Positions 1 through 14,400 of a stretch of DNA of 64,000 nt are shown in pieces. The DNA is from Vespa crabro (taxonomy: Eukaryota > Arthropoda > Insecta > Hymenoptera > Vespidae). Each line of letters starts with the position of its first letter. The first letter of the stretch is position 1. Under the pieces are notes generated by a model. The model was given only the letters and a program-made list of their open reading frames with translations. It did no database searches and was not told where the DNA came from. Location of the stretch: contig NC_060960.1 of the NCBI RefSeq assembly GCF_910589235.1, positions 7,622,839-7,686,838 on the forward strand. The letters are read 5' to 3'. Made by a program: the position numbers and the translations under genes.

Positions 1-182
1 GTATAACCACGTACATTCTATATGTACGTAATATATATGTACATGAAAGTGCAAAAGTTACAAAATAAAATATTTGAAAGGCAAAATGAAACTGGACACA
101 TGTCCGACCGTAAAGAAATGTTCTTTCATTGCCGCCTCGCTGTCGTTTAGAAATATTTAACAAATAAATAAAAATAGCGACT

Positions 183-222
183 ATTATTATATTATTATTA
201 TTATTAATATTATTACTATTAA

Positions 223-271
<49 letters not shown>

Positions 272-311
272 GACATGATTGATATTATCATCATCATCAT
301 CATCATTATTA

Positions 312-392
<81 letters not shown>
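183..392. repeat. (ATT)n / (ATC)n microsatellite
   Basis: Long ATT triplet array interrupted by an ATC run near 285-306. It reads as polyisoleucine in one frame, which is not a gene. Confidence 0.95.
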
Positions 393-395
<3 letters not shown>

Positions 396-1403
396 TGAGA
401 GTGAGTCTGTTGCTAATGACCTGGTCCAGTGTTAATATTGTATTTTATTTGTTTCGTTATTATGTTTTTGTTGTTCATGCTGCGTGCCGTAAAAACACGC
501 CGTAAGATATAGACTTGTAAGCGATATGCATTATAAAAAATGCTGAAAACGTTATTTCTGAGAGGGCAGCAAGTGTGCGAAACGTGAAATTCCATGATCG
601 TTTCGATTCTTTATTTCTTTTTTTTTTTCTTCTTCTTCTTTTTATACATATATATATATACATAAATACGATATATATCGACTCGAACGAACATGACAGG
701 ATTACTTTTTTGATCTCTCGAAAAAAGTTAAAATCGACGAGAGAAAGAAAAAGATAGAAGGAAAGGATTGAATAAAAAATCGAAATATACAGTGATTTAC
801 ACGTCGGGTGCGAAAGATTCGTTCTCCATGTTCTTTTCGTTTCTTTTCATTTTATTTTTTCTTTTCTTCTGTTAATTTTTCTTTAATTAAGCTCAAGTAT
901 TACGTTCACGTAGCGTCTCTCAAATGTTACTTCATTCCATGTAATATACGTAATAGTCTAAACTAAACTATCTACTTATTACATCTACGTAATCTAGAGC
1001 ACCGTACGCGTAAGGCCACATAATTATATATAAAAATATATATATATATAATTTAAATTATAATTATTATATATATAAATGGTATGACGTACTGAGAAAC
1101 AAAAAAAAAGCCCACACAATAAGAGAAGACAAACTTTGATCTCATTCGATTCAACCCCCCTTTTGCATCGAACCTTTTCAACGCAATACAACTGGCCGTC
1201 GTCTCTCGGCTTAATTCTAATTCGATCGAAAGAAGATGAAGAAGGACGAGGATGAGGAAAGAGAAGAAAAGAGAGAGAGAGAGAGAAAGAGAGAATTCGG
1301 CCGGTTTTGACCACGACGAATTTCAGCGGGTGCTCGGAACAATGCACTTTTAGCAACGCAAATTGGCAGCTCGTTATAAATCACGGCGAGTTCACAGGCC
1401 ACG

Positions 1404-1423
1404 TATGTATATACATATGTATA

Positions 1424-1457
<34 letters not shown>

Positions 1458-1532
1458 CATATATATATATCAATATATATATGTGTGTGTATATATATAT
1501 ATATATATATGTATACACATATATGTATATAC
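1404..1532. repeat. (TA)n-rich microsatellite with TG interruptions
   Basis: TATA-type dinucleotide array with ATACATATG and GTGTGTG interruptions. It produces overlapping tyrosine/isoleucine-rich frames on both strands, none of them coding. Confidence 0.9.
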
Positions 1533-2302
1533 GACGACAAAGACAATGACAATAACAATGAAGACGATTTTGTTGAAACGACTCTCTTGTTGTTTGACTT
1601 TTATCGCCGTTAAGATAACGAGAATAACGTTTTATGAATTGGTCCGATAAATTTATGAATGTATATGTGTTGTAAGTACATACGTGTAACAAAGAGAATC
1701 ATCCGCGTTGCGTAAAAAAATCCGGCTAATTACATTGACGCGCACATTCAACTATAATTGTTATGATCGTTGATAAAGACTTTCCACGCTCTTTGCCTTT
1801 GACGTAGAATTCTATTGGTGAAACAAAATATATATATATATATATATATACATATAGAAAGAGAGAAAGAGAAAGAAGGGGAGGGAGAGAGAGAGAGAGA
1901 GAAAGGGAAAGAACGACAGGACAGACTGAAAATGTGACGAGAAAAGATAAGATGCCCGGAGGTTATCTCTGTGAACACTCTATAGATTCTTCTTCGTTAA
2001 AAACGCATTTTAAGACTTTAATTACTACCTACATAAATACGGACAGTGTAAAAAAAAAAAAAAAAATAAATAGTTTATGACGGGGATGTAACTTCTCGTG
2101 AAGATACAAGGATAACATTTTCATTATACACTATTATCATTTTTAATTGTACTTACTCGAGTTCGCACACTGAACATATCATTTGCCACTCTCTAGATTC
2201 AATCAAATTTTGACCCCACTTCGTAGCGATAACCACGAGTGCTGATAACGTTTCTATTAAAATCGTTTTACTTTAAAATGCTTATTCAATAAAGTATAAA
2301 GA

Positions 2303-2358
2303 AGAAGAAGTGGAAGAAGAAGAAGAAGAAGAAGAAGAAGAAGAAGAGGAAGAAATAG
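2303..2358. repeat. (GAA)n microsatellite
   Basis: About 15 GAA triplets with GGA interruptions, all purine on the + strand. Confidence 0.9.
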
Positions 2359-2867
2359 AAGAAGGAAGAACATTATGATTAAATTACGAGGTATAATAAA
2401 TACGACATTATTTAAATTTTATTAAAAGAAATTTAACAAAATTCTATTTCGTGAAACAATGAAGAAATCATTAATACATATACCTATATACAGAATGAAT
2501 CGCGATAAATAAACAAGTAAGTATGTATGCCTCCACAGTTTTAAACATAGAAAGAAATTATAAAAAAAAGGTGTGCAACCAGAGGAATGTAAAAAAAAAA
2601 AAAAAGAAAAAAAGAAAAGGAAAAGAAAAGAAAAAAAAAAAAAAAGAAAAATGAAAATTCTAAACCACATGGTAACATCCCTCGGTATGAAACATTTCTC
2701 TGGATCTTCATAACTGTGAAAGATATATTCGAGCACCCTGTATAGAGAGAGAGAGAATATCTATACGTAACCATATAATTCGAAGCCACTGCCAACTATG
2801 TCATCGCTAGCAGCAACGATATATCGTTCCAAAGCAATGTTTGTTTCTTTTTATTTCGTTGAACATC

Positions 2868-2992
2868 GAAGAAGAACAAGAAGAACAAGAAGAAGAAGAA
2901 GAAGAAGAAGAAGAAGAAGAAAAAGAAGAAGAGTCAGAGGTCACGTTTCAGTCATGGTTACTCTATTACATCTCTCTCTCTCTCTCCCTCCT

Positions 2993-3048
<56 letters not shown>

Positions 3049-3056
3049 GTCTTTAT
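2868..3056. repeat. Back-to-back (GAA)n and (CT)n tracts
   Basis: A purine GAA array at 2868-2938 is followed, after about 30 bases, by a pyrimidine CT array at 2970-3056. The two could fold or form triplexes; no gene is present. Confidence 0.9.
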
Positions 3057-3298
3057 TTCTTTCTTATAGGAACGTTCGTAAACGAATCAAAAAAGCGTTG
3101 TCATCGTCGGTAGCTTGGATTCATTCGAGCAACGGATTCCGTGTCGGAGACATGACTTGCGTCCTGTCTTTCCGCTTATAAGCAAGTCGAACACACGGTA
3201 GTAAGTACATACGTGTGTTGGGGGTGCGAGCTAGCTTTATCACGGAGGACCACGACGACCTCCCGTCATTGTCACGCGATCTTATCTCTAGAAAAAGA

Positions 3299-3302
3299 GA
3301 GA

Positions 3303-3341
<39 letters not shown>
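3299..3341. repeat. (GA)n microsatellite
   Basis: About 20 GA units, a GAGA-factor-type sequence. Confidence 0.9.
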
Positions 3342-3345
<4 letters not shown>

Positions 3346-3503
3346 TTTTCTCTTCGGAAGCGACATGACCCGACGGACATTCTTTCAGAGTATCTCAGAT
3401 CACAAAGAGGAAGGACACGATCGACGTGCATGAATCTATGCACCGTTGTCTTTGATTCCTCGATCGATTTTATATGGACATGTCTGTCCTATTCTCGTAC
3501 ATC

Positions 3504-3508
<5 letters not shown>

Positions 3509-3564
<56 letters not shown>

Positions 3565-3732
3565 TATAATTAAATCTTTCAAGTGTCTTATGTGTATATG
3601 TAACAAAAAAACATGTACATACGTATATATTCAAGTGAATGTTTATTTGAATAAGTAAGTATATTATTTAATTTATATTTTTCATCGTTTATATTTATTT
3701 CTATTAGAATATTTAACGAGTACGAAATTAAA

Positions 3733-3776
<44 letters not shown>
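3509..3776. repeat. Two (TA)n arrays
   Basis: TA arrays at 3509-3557 and 3734-3776 are separated by AT-rich unique sequence. Confidence 0.9.
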
Positions 3777-3779
<3 letters not shown>

Positions 3780-5203
3780 AATACTATCTCGTTTTTTATC
3801 AATTTAATTTTTTTTTTCTCAGGAAAAAGAAAAAAAAAAAGAAAAAAAAGGAACAGGAAAAAAAAACGGAAATCTAACAAATCGTGATCATTTATTAACG
3901 ATACTTTTTCTTCATTCATTTTGATCACGTAGGTAATACGATTATGTGTATACGTTGGCGTACCTTCGGTGAATCATTGTATTAGCGTTCGTGTTTATTT
4001 ATTCGAGTGATCGGCAGACGATTAATGTTACGTTTTCGATCGTGAAATCATTCCTATCTTAAAGTTTCAAGGAGTTTGGCTTACACTCGGCAATATGATA
4101 GTATCGAAGGTGCATATACACAAGCGCACGCGTGAGCCACGAGTTCCTTTCTCTTTCCGTTTTTATTTTCGATCTCCCGTTTTATTCACTGCCCGTTGAC
4201 ACTGATAAATCGTTATTTTCGCGATATCATAACTACATTTTATTCCCATTCCCCTTTCTCACGTGGTGGCTCTTATCGTACGGCCATCTCGAGCTCTTTG
4301 CGAACGCTTACAGAAAAGATCCTTACGATATTCTTTGAACTTTCATACCCCCTTACGTGACAATAGAATCTTTATTTACAATATTTATTAACGGCAACAA
4401 TAAAAAAAAAGACGAAAAAAGAAACAAAAACAAAGAAAAAAGAAACAAGAAAAAAAGAAAAAAAAAGTACGTCGTAAAATCATAAAACTTTGTTGCTTTA
4501 TTACGTTCCTTTGTTATTCCATTCGAGATTTTGAGAGAGTGACGCGATGAAAATGCGATTAATAAAGTTCGACGTGAGGATCCATAGATCGTTTTGACGT
4601 GCGACAACACGATGAGAACACGTTACGTCGACACTCGATTCGTTAAAAACTCTGGTCTATTAACTCATCGTGGTAAGCGATAGGACGTTCGTTTTTGGTA
4701 AAGTGTAGAAGAGACTTTTGAGAAGGGATGAGAATAAGAAGAAAGATCGATATTTCTAGCGATATTCTTTATGTACTCGTATATTCTTGTTGGTATGTAT
4801 ATATGTACTCTGTATGAAAAGCAGCGGCTCGCGAACAGTATGTAAGTATATAAGAGAGAAGAGAGAAGAGAGAAGAGAGAAGAGAAGGTTTTAGGTAGGG
4901 TTCTCTCCGTTCGGTTGTGTATCAGAGAGAGGAAAGATCCCCACGACGAGCATCAGCATTCGTGCGAACACCGTAGGTATATAATACCTCTCGCCTGCCG
5001 TCAGTCACTCAGTCAGTCATTGATACCACGGGTTGATTAATGAAGAGTCAAGGTTCGGGATCACAGTGCCAAGTCTGCTGGTGGGGGGAATCACCGAGTC
5101 CCGAGCACGACATCGCAAAGAATGTCGATATCGAGACCGTCAGAAATAATTGCTTGTAGTTTAAACCTTTTAATACAATTAAATCATACAAAGTTTTTCA
5201 TAC

Positions 5204-5205
<2 letters not shown>

Positions 5206-5261
<56 letters not shown>

Positions 5262-5262
5262 G
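5206..5262. repeat. (CA)n(TA)n compound microsatellite
   Basis: About 19 CA units are followed directly by a TA run. Confidence 0.9.
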
Positions 5263-6027
5263 TGAGACAAATCTTTTTCAAATACCATTGAGTTTTTCTT
5301 TTTTGCGAATGTTCATTTGATCATTCTATCGTCATGTGATGTTTTAACGCAATTTACGAAGGAAAGTTAGTAATCAATCCGGTAAGGGAGAAATCTTTTT
5401 AGGTATTACAATAATAAAAGGAAAAGAAAAAAGAAAAAGAAAAAAGAAAGAGAAAGAAAAGTAGTTCTACCGTAAAACAAGTCCATTTATTCACACGATA
5501 TAAAATCGTTACGGATATAACAGGTGTCACGAATCGAGATAACCGATGAAAAAGTATCGTGACTGCGAATAAAGAGAATAATAAAGTAAAAGAGAAAAAG
5601 AAAGAGTAAAGAAGGTACTCGTGGCGAAGGAAAAAGAACAGAATAGAAAGGATCGAAATGCAGGGTGTTCTGTCGCGCGCGATACCCTGCACTCTCGGAG
5701 TGGCTCTTCTTGCCCCTTACGAATATACGGAGCTCTCTCGAGGTCCTTGCAGTTCTCTCTCTCTCTCTCTCTCTCTCTCTTTATCTCTCTCTTTCTACTG
5801 ACCGAGGAAAGAAAGGGAATGGAATGGGCCGGAATGGACCGGAGAGTAAGAGAGGGATGAGTCCGCATTAATAAAACATTAAGGTTTTGTAGAGGATGTA
5901 TCGATGTAGTGTTTATATTATCTTCTTTGATGTCGACATGTGAATTGGACAGATTTGTTATTCAGACTCCGTACATAAAAGTGCTGAAGTCTTGCTCCGC
6001 TCCGTTTGTGGACAGGGCGACTTCTAT

Positions 6028-6030
6028 CTC

Positions 6031-6063
<33 letters not shown>

Positions 6064-6300
6064 GTCTTTCTTCTGAATCTTGCGAGGACGAAGATAAGAA
6101 GAAGGAGAAGGAGAAGAAGAAGAAGAAGAAGAAGAAGAAGAAGAAGAAGAAGAAGAAGAAGAAGAAGAAGAAGAAGAAGGTTACGACGGACGTACAGAGG
6201 ACGAGAGATGGACGTAAGGACGGACGGACGGACGAACGGAACGAACAAACGCAAGGAAGACGAACGGATGGACAGACAGACGGACAGACGGACGGCCCTC
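6028..6300. repeat. (CT)n, (GAA)n and GGAC-type repeat cluster
   Basis: A CT tract at 6028-6065 precedes about 25 GAA triplets (6105-6180). GGAC/AGAC tetranucleotide-like sequence follows at 6208-6298. The frames through it read as polylysine, polyarginine or polyleucine, showing that length alone is not coding evidence here. Confidence 0.9.
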
Positions 6301-7681
6301 GCTTCCAGCTTCTCTTCTACGGTTCCTACCTTGGCTGTCACTCACGTGCCCCAAGACGGCCTTTATCTTCTTTTACTTAGCTTCTTCTCTCTGTCCGTTA
6401 GATTGGAAAAACCGTGACCGTTCGAGAACGCAACGTCCTTTCCAAAATCGACTTTGCGATCGACTTTGAAAAAGCTCTTGCTTTGCTATGTTCCAATCGA
6501 GCTAAGAGACGTCTTATTTAAACGTAACTTCTTTTGGTCTTCGGCAAGTTTAGCCGAGTTAGTATGATAGATAGATACTTTCATAGGAAATCGATAGGCT
6601 CGATTCTTGTGCAGGAAGAACGTGGCCGACTAAAAGTCGAGCGAGAAAGTTACGCACGAGCATGCGTAAACGTAGCCTCGTAGTAATCGTATGCAGGAAT
6701 GCTGGGAAGGTAGCGAAGACAGGGTGTAGGTACTCGATGCTAGCCGAGAGAGAAAGAAAGAGAAAGAGAGAGCTTTGAAATGAAGAAAGATAAAAAATGT
6801 GAGAGAGAGAGAGAGAGAAAGAGAAGATGTCCTCGCGAGTCCTCTTCTTCTGAGTGACAGTCTCGCCACGTACGTGGGAGGTGAATCCACAACAAAGGAA
6901 AGACGATAGCCTTATGCAAATATGCACGTCGATATCGCGAGCAAACTCGCGAGACGAGCTCTGATGAGCCGCGTTCAACCCTTCCAAGGACACCGCAAGA
7001 GACCATCCTTTCTTTTATTCTTACGTATCTTTTCTTTATAAGAAAAAAAAAAAAGAAAAGAAAAAAAAAGTCCGTCGAATCCTTTGCGACGGTCGTACGG
7101 ACTCCACGTACGAATGTCTTCGAACATGAGAGACACCATTCAAAACAAAAAAAAGAAAAAAGAAAAAAGAAAAAAAAATGAAAAAAGAAAAAGAAAAAAT
7201 CCATTCGCATGATACATGTCCCAGACGGAGATAAGCTCTCGTCTTGCGTAGCTATTTTACGAAGAGACGATTTCTTATAAACGGCGACGTGTTCGTCGAA
7301 TGAACGATACGATGTATACATTAATCGCATCGGCTTTCTTTTTGTCTTTTTCCTTTTTTCTTTTTTCTTCTTTTTTTTTTTTAACAAATTCTTCTCCGAT
7401 TTGTTCATCTCGCGTTTATGCGAATTTCTGCAATCGAAGATTTTATGCAATCTCGATGCTTACCTATCTTTATTCATTTCCCTGCTATTTATATATCTAG
7501 TCAACATTTACAGACACGACTTGCTTGAAAATATTTCTATTTGAAGTCTCATCGTTTTTACATAAATTAATAATATTATTTTCATATAGTTATTTAATAT
7601 CCAAGATTGTAAATAAATAATATAAAAGTTTGTAATAGGCAATTAATATTAACAATAATAAAATTATATAACAATTATGTA

Positions 7682-7718
<37 letters not shown>

Positions 7719-8317
7719 GAGACAATCCAGAAAAATATAAAGTAAAACGTGATCTCGTTCGATGATATAAATCGTACGAATGTTATTTACGTTTCGATTT
7801 TAACGCGGTTTACGTAGATGGCCCTATAATTGGGAATGCGAAGAAAGTACATAGGATCGAGGGACATTGAGAGTTGAGGTAGGGATGATTAATTCTCCAT
7901 GGAGGAGAGCATCGTAGACCCTTTGAAACTACGTTGTAGCTCCGTTCACTATGTTTTCTCCTTGTTCCACCTTGACCCTCCCACTACTCTCACCATCTTC
8001 TTCCACCTACTTCAATTCTCCTTCCAAACATCCCTCGTTCAAATCCTCTTGCCTCCCCTAACCTCACGAAGAACGGTCGCTCGTTCCTCTCAACCCTCTT
8101 CTCGAAACCGCTCTTACCACCAACACCACCAACGCCCAGCAGACTTTCTCGTTTCGTTTGTTCTCTCCGAGCCCCGTGTCATTCGTTATTACATCGTAGA
8201 AACTCGCGGATATTTGGAATTCCAAGTGACGTCTAAAGGCACCCATCGACCTTCTCAACCCCCTACCAGGTTTTCCTCTTATCCCTCCGACTCCTGTTTC
8301 TTCTCAACGAGGAGAAG

Positions 8318-8329
8318 AAGTGGTAGTAA

Positions 8330-8366
<37 letters not shown>
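8318..8366. repeat. (AGT)n microsatellite
   Basis: Fourteen or so AGT triplets, polyserine in one frame. The surrounding CT-rich sequence (7,900-8,470) keeps a frame open, but there is no recognisable domain. Confidence 0.85.
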
Positions 8367-8371
<5 letters not shown>

Positions 8372-9080
8372 GAGAAGGAGAAGAAGCCTATCGCGAACAT
8401 TCGTTATACTTATTTCCTCCTTCGATCTCATGCTAATGAAGCTACTGACTAGAAAGTTTTCTAGACCGTAAATAAGACGATCGAATCGTTACCTTCCAAC
8501 GTGTTTTCGTCCATTCTGTCATGCTTTCTATCGATCATCATTAATACATACAATATTATTCTTTTGTATATATAAATTTTATGCAACAAGTTTACGAAAT
8601 TTGTTTGCAAAGATATAAAGAAATGACATGTTTAGAAGATAAAAATTGTTTTCAATTTTTAAACTCTTTATTAATCGTATAATAATTAACATTGAAAATA
8701 TTGATTGTATTATTATTTCTTTATATGTATAAATAATTTTAGATTTAGATGTATTCTATGGATTATATGAGATCTAAAAGATAGCGAAAGAGTACGAAAG
8801 AAAAAGTAAATATTTGAACACGTATACGGTTGCGAAGTAGAGAGCTCCGAATTTACGAGATAGCGAACCCTGCTCGTCTCTTCGTTCCCCTAACCTACCT
8901 TCTTCGCCGAGCCCTCAACAGGTGGTCGTTTTGCTCATTCTGTATAGTAATTTATAATTTAATTGATTTATACCACCACGCGTGGAATCCGCATTCTCGT
9001 AGAAAGCTTTTATCTTTCCTAATCACGCTCTTCTATTTCTGATTCCATCACATTCTTCTTCTAATTGTAAATAGAACATT

Positions 9081-9082
<2 letters not shown>

Positions 9083-9128
<46 letters not shown>
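9083..9128. repeat. (TA)n microsatellite
   Basis: Uninterrupted TA array of about 22 units. Confidence 0.9.
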
Positions 9129-9129
<1 letters not shown>

Positions 9130-10471
9130 GCATATTGCAATGAATCTTATGTTATATAAATACTATGTTTAAAATGAATAAACGCTTTACATAAATCATA
9201 AACAAATATAACATGTATTAATGTCAGAAATATATAATATAAAGACACAATAAGTATTGTATCTTGTCATATTAAAATTTTCAAAGATTTTTAATTATGA
9301 AATTTATATATCTATACATTCATGAAAATTTTATATATATATTATATGTTTCATACGCAAATAATTTGTTTTGTTAAATAGTTAAATTTTCAAGTTTTTC
9401 AACTCGAAGGTATATTTGATTCGTCAGTTTATTTCTTTAAATTTACACGAAAAGAAAATCGAACATTTGGTCGATGCGTCGAGAGAAAAATTATTGCACA
9501 TTTGAAAGCTTCCTTTTTCGTGCATTAGTTCTAGGACATTTACATGCACGACCTTGTCGCAAATTTCGTGCAAATGCGTTCGGTCATAAATCAGGCATAG
9601 TAGCCAGTCAAAGGGTTTAGCGAAACTCTTTTTCGAAGAGTAACAGTTACTAAGAAAACGAATAGTAAAATGACCTCGAAAAATATTTGGAAAACCGAAG
9701 ATACAGAAACAAGGTGAAGGAAACATGTTTAAATTTATTTGAAAGTTCATTTTCTAGGAGGAACCGAATAGTTTTCGCATTCTTTAGGAAAATTCGAACG
9801 CGTTTCTGAAAAGAGCTGAGGGAAATGTAAAATTAAGATATTTTAAATATTACGAATTATTTAAATTAAAATTTAAATTTTCAAAAACATTGATATAAGA
9901 ATAATTTTAATTAGATTCGAATTAAAATAGTATATTGTTTCATTTGTGACATTTAAAAAAGAAAGTACGTTTTAGTTGGATATATTTCGCGAAGAGAATT
10001 TGTTGAAAATGGGAAGAAGATAATCATCGAGAAAAATAGAAAAGTAAACGAAGAAGAATGTACCTAAGTCGGGGATGATTTTATCGTTGCAACGTTACCA
10101 AATCGGAGGTACCTTCTTGCAATTCAGAACGAATCATTAAGGAGTGGCTATTATAGAACGGTTGGTCGAATCAAGAAAGTCTTATCTGATCTTTCTGAAT
10201 CGTGCCAAAGAAAGCAAGAATTACTTCAATCCAACTTAGTTGATGAACTTGCTGAAAGAATGGAAAGTTCGTGTACATCGACCGATGTCAGTCGACACCT
10301 GTGAACGTTAAATTTTTCTTTCTTTCTTTCTTCTTATTCGAAAAATAGTTTCTTCAATCTTATTGTAATTGTCTCGTTTCTTAATATCGTCTAATAACTT
10401 TCATTATAAAAACGTTTCTTATTCGCAATTAAACGAATTATTTATAAAATATTATTTAATATTTAATGATT

Positions 10472-10504
<33 letters not shown>

Positions 10505-10689
10505 GCAAAACAAATATATATACTTCAAAATTTATCTTAATTATAAAGTCATTTTTAAGTTAAAAATTTAATAATTACGAAAGTAACGTAAAATGTAATA
10601 TATTATAAATAGACGATTGTACACGATCGATAGAAAGGAAGATCTTAAAATTCATAAGAAAAAGGAAGAATCAGCCGTCGGCTATTTGA

Positions 10690-11185
10690 AGATCACCGTC
10701 TAAGAGAGTAAAAGTGAAGGAAGGAAAGGGAGGAAAGAGGGTGTGAGGGAAGAGGAACCAATGGAAATACGAAGCGGAGCTCTGCGGCCGTCACGTTGGA
10801 GTGACGAGTACTGGCGTTCACCTTCACCCTCTCCAGGCACTCACTCGAGCGGGCCAGGATCCTTCGAACCCATCCACGAGGTCTCTTACTAGTAGTAGCA
10901 GCAGCAGCAGCAGCAGCAGCGATAGCAGCAGTAACAGCAGCAGCGATAGCAGCAGTAGCAGCAGTCCACCCACCCCTAGACTCTTGAGTATGGAACCACG
11001 GAGCACCCTCTTTCGCTCTTTACTTCGTTTTACTCTCCCCCACCATCCCCGAACACCCTCTTCTACGGCCGACTAGTAGTCGAGGAATTCGAGTTGCTAT
11101 AAATCTCCCTTGACGGGCGCGAGAGCAGCACGGTGAGACGAGAAGGGCTGAGACGAGCACCACCACCATCACCATCAGCATTCGA

Positions 11186-11224
<39 letters not shown>

Positions 11225-11480
11225 GAAAGAGAAAGCGTAGAACGGTGCGTTTCACCGCACCGTGAATTGTAATAGTTCTGCTCGCCTCAGGCTCTAACGT
11301 AGCCACAAGAATAAAAAGAAAGCGACGACGCTGTTCGCGAGGGTGCTGTTCGCTTCTCTATTCGCTTCCTCTTTGTCCTAACCTGTCATTCGTTCTTCCT
11401 CGACATAGAACTGAATGCTGTCCGCTAAGCGATCCACTGTTTCCCTTGACTATGTCCATCTTGTTCGAGGATTATATTTT
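10690..11480 (+). promoter_or_regulatory. GC-rich island with TATA-like box, possible promoter of a non-coding transcript
   Basis: Unlike its AT-rich flanks, this block is GC-rich and carries TATAAA at 11098-11103 in CTATAAATC. It also holds an (AGC/AGT)n tract (10889-10970), a (GA)n run (11187-11222) and a perfect 8-bp hairpin ACGGTGCG-TTTCAC-CGCACCGT (11242-11263). An ATG-less frame reads through the triplet repeat as polyserine, so it is not taken as a gene. A transcript starting here would run toward mir-10. Confidence 0.3.
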
Positions 11481-14400
11481 TTATTGTAGAGTATCACTTA
11501 TCAGAGGGTGTGCTTTTTTTTGGGGAGGAATGACATCGATCGAACGTTTTTACGATTACGTCGTAAACGTAATATATTTACGTTTTTTTTAATAACAATT
11601 GACAAACTGTATAAAATCAATGGAAATTATTGTGTTATATTTGTTAAAGAAATTCGATTAGAATTTTTAACTTTTTCGAGAAAATTATTCGATGATGAAG
11701 TACTTTTCTCTTTCTCTTTCATTACTTTCTTCTTCTTCTTCTTTCTTCTTTTTTTTTTTTTTAAATAATCGTAACCAAAAATAATCCGTCTCTGGCAAAA
11801 GGAAGTTTTGGATATGCCGTAAAACAGAAGTAAAACGAAATAGTTTCTTCGGCGCACAATGCGAATTGTATGGATAAAGGAAAAAGGGAAGGCAGATATC
11901 AATCACGCGAGTAGCGAAGGGCTGAGATTTGGCAGCAGCTTCCAAGGCGAAGAGAAGTACGAGAATTCAACCCACCTTCGAGCCGGAACAACTGCGGCCA
12001 TTGTATCATTTATTTTTCTAAGAAGCTCCAACTATATCGATCCACGTGTTATCGAAGCTTCAACGCTTTCGTCACCTTATCTTTTCTTTTTTTCAGACAC
12101 ATTCATAAATATCATAGTAAATATCATAGTAAATATGATTTTATATAATTCGATTAACAAAATATTAGCGATCAATATAAATCATAAATGTTTATAAAAT
12201 GATAAATAACTACGTTAAAATGAAATTTATTATATTAAGTTATTTGCTAAAATAGATCTCCCCCTCCCTCTAAAAAAAAAAAATATTTTTATCTATTTCT
12301 TAAGAATTATATCATCTTTTTATTTTCTTTTTCGTTTATTTCTATGACGTTTTTACGGTAATAGAATTTAGTAACGGAATTTGAACGGACAGCGAACGCC
12401 TTGCGAAGGTTCAGTTGACGTCATCTTCAATGAAGAAAGAAATATGCTTCTACCTTGTCCGATGTCAGTTACATATCCTACGATACTGACCCCATGGGAG
12501 CTCGTGGGTTAGATAAAACTCGAGACAATGGGAATAATGGGCGCGAAAACGAATATAACGCGACTTGATCGCGACTGACGGCTGTTTTTTTGTCCTACGA
12601 AAGATTGCAAAATTGATGTGGTCATTATGAAGTAATAGGATTCCATAGGATTTGTTGCTAATGGGTTAGATTAATTTACAAAATATATAAAATAATTTTA
12701 CACTTAAAAATTCAAAGTTGATATAATAAATAATAAAAAAAAAATATATATATATATATATGTACATAGCATAAATAATTTTATTAAGAAAGAGTTTAAA
12801 AATGTTAATATAACACCATAACACCATTAGAAATTTTATTCAACAAATTATTAAATAGCTATCCTTCTAAGATTTCTTTTTAAAAGTCTGCCATCTATGA
12901 TCATGCAACTGCAACAATATAATCCGAATTGATCGATCGGTAATAAAATTGTAGAAATTTATATATTCTGCTTTATCGACCGTAAAAATTAGCGATATTA
13001 ACTTATAATATTGTGGGTATGATGGCGCACGTGTTGCATCGCAGCCATCATGAATCAAATTGTGTCAAGAAAAAGTGGGGGTTGTTCGTGACGAGAGGAG
13101 GACCTTTCTTGGTAAGCCTACCAAAAGGTGGAGCTCGACACGCGTCAGTAACGACCACCTGCAGGTTATAACAGTGGCGTAGGAATTAATTATGTATTAT
13201 AAATATTTCAAGAATATTCCAAGTAATATAATCAAAAAGGAGCGTTGAAGTAACTTTAATATTTATCCAGATAGGTTTCTTTTCTATTCCGACAAGTGAA
13301 CATCGAAGATCTCTCTTTCTGAATTTCAAATTGAGAATTTTATAATAATTTAAACAATATATAATGTATACGCAATAGAGTAAACTAATATTAAAATAAT
13401 ATATTATAATTATTTAAATATTATTAATAATTCGCATGAATATTACACAGCTCGGAATGCGCGTTAAATAAAAAATAATTTTTGTTTTATATTTCAAAAT
13501 AATTAAATTTTCAATTCGGAGTCGTCGCTTTTATTTAATATCAATAAAAACAAATCTTTAATCGATTCTGACGATTACTGGATTAATTTTCTTCTGTATT
13601 CCAACGGGATTTAAGATCTAAGATCTTTCAGGATGTTTTTCCTGCAATTACAAACAATGATTGAAAGTAAGAATATTTCTATATGACACATTTCTTGAAT
13701 AATTTATACAATTTCTTATTATAACAATGATATTAATTATTTTGTTTGTAATATTTATCTGTTTCAAAACTTTATTTCAATCGCGCGTATAGCAATGAAA
13801 TAATCTAGTATTTGTATCGCTAAAATAAAAATATCGAGAAGTAGAAGCAATATTTGTTCATTCGCGTTTAGCGATTTAAACAAGTGTCTTTTTTTTCATC
13901 GACTGCGTGCAATGCAGTCGTTAGAGTCAGTGTTTGTTCGCAAATTATTCTGTTCTTTTTAACAATTGCACAGAATGTATTTGTAAAAGACAGTAGAGTC
14001 TTACGAAGTAAATTCAGTAACAGTCCATCAATAATTAACTACCGTGAATTAGAGTCAGTGCATCATTGAAAAAGATCTCAATTAATTTCTATATTGATCT
14101 ATCTCATTTTTAATCACTTATAAATCATCCACCCTCAATTTCGATCTAAATCGAGTCTTTTGGAGCCGTCGAAGAACTTCTTAAATAATAATTGAATTTT
14201 TAAGTCCCTCTGTTCACTCAATCATGTCGAGGACATGAAAGATCCAAATTCTCACGAGTGATTGGTTGTAATTGATTAGTAGAAGAGCATTCAGTGACCA
14301 AATCAGTTAGTAAATTTCTTTAGAAGATGCGTAAATGATTTTTCATTTTCTTGATTTATTTATTATATCAAATTAAGATCATCTTGTTTAAACATATATC

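Larger units (their letters stand above)
1..10689. other. Intergenic DNA on the Scr side
   Basis: No gene is recognised. The stretch is dominated by ATT, TA, GA, CT and GAA microsatellites and A-rich purine tracts (2590-2650, 3830-3865, 5405-5460, 7040-7200). The only ATG-initiated, non-repetitive frame of note is a 108-codon one on the - strand (9750 to 9424), with no recognisable domain. It is probably chance or an eroded element. Confidence 0.7.

Noticed and set aside
275..505. Open frame reading as polyisoleucine
   Set aside because: It is a translation of the ATT/ATC microsatellite.
5992..6417. Long frames on both strands rich in Lys, Arg or Leu
   Set aside because: They are created by the CT, GAA and GGAC repeats. 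All three frames and both strands are open, which is typical of triplet arrays.
7899..8471. 190-codon + frame with Ser/Pro/Leu bias
   Set aside because: It runs through CT-rich sequence and an AGT array, has no domain, and shows no splice or promoter context.
10801..11076. 91-codon polyserine frame in the GC island
   Set aside because: It has no proper ATG start (first codon GTG or ACG type), the serine run is the AGC/AGT repeat, and no domain is seen. Kept only as part of a possible promoter island.
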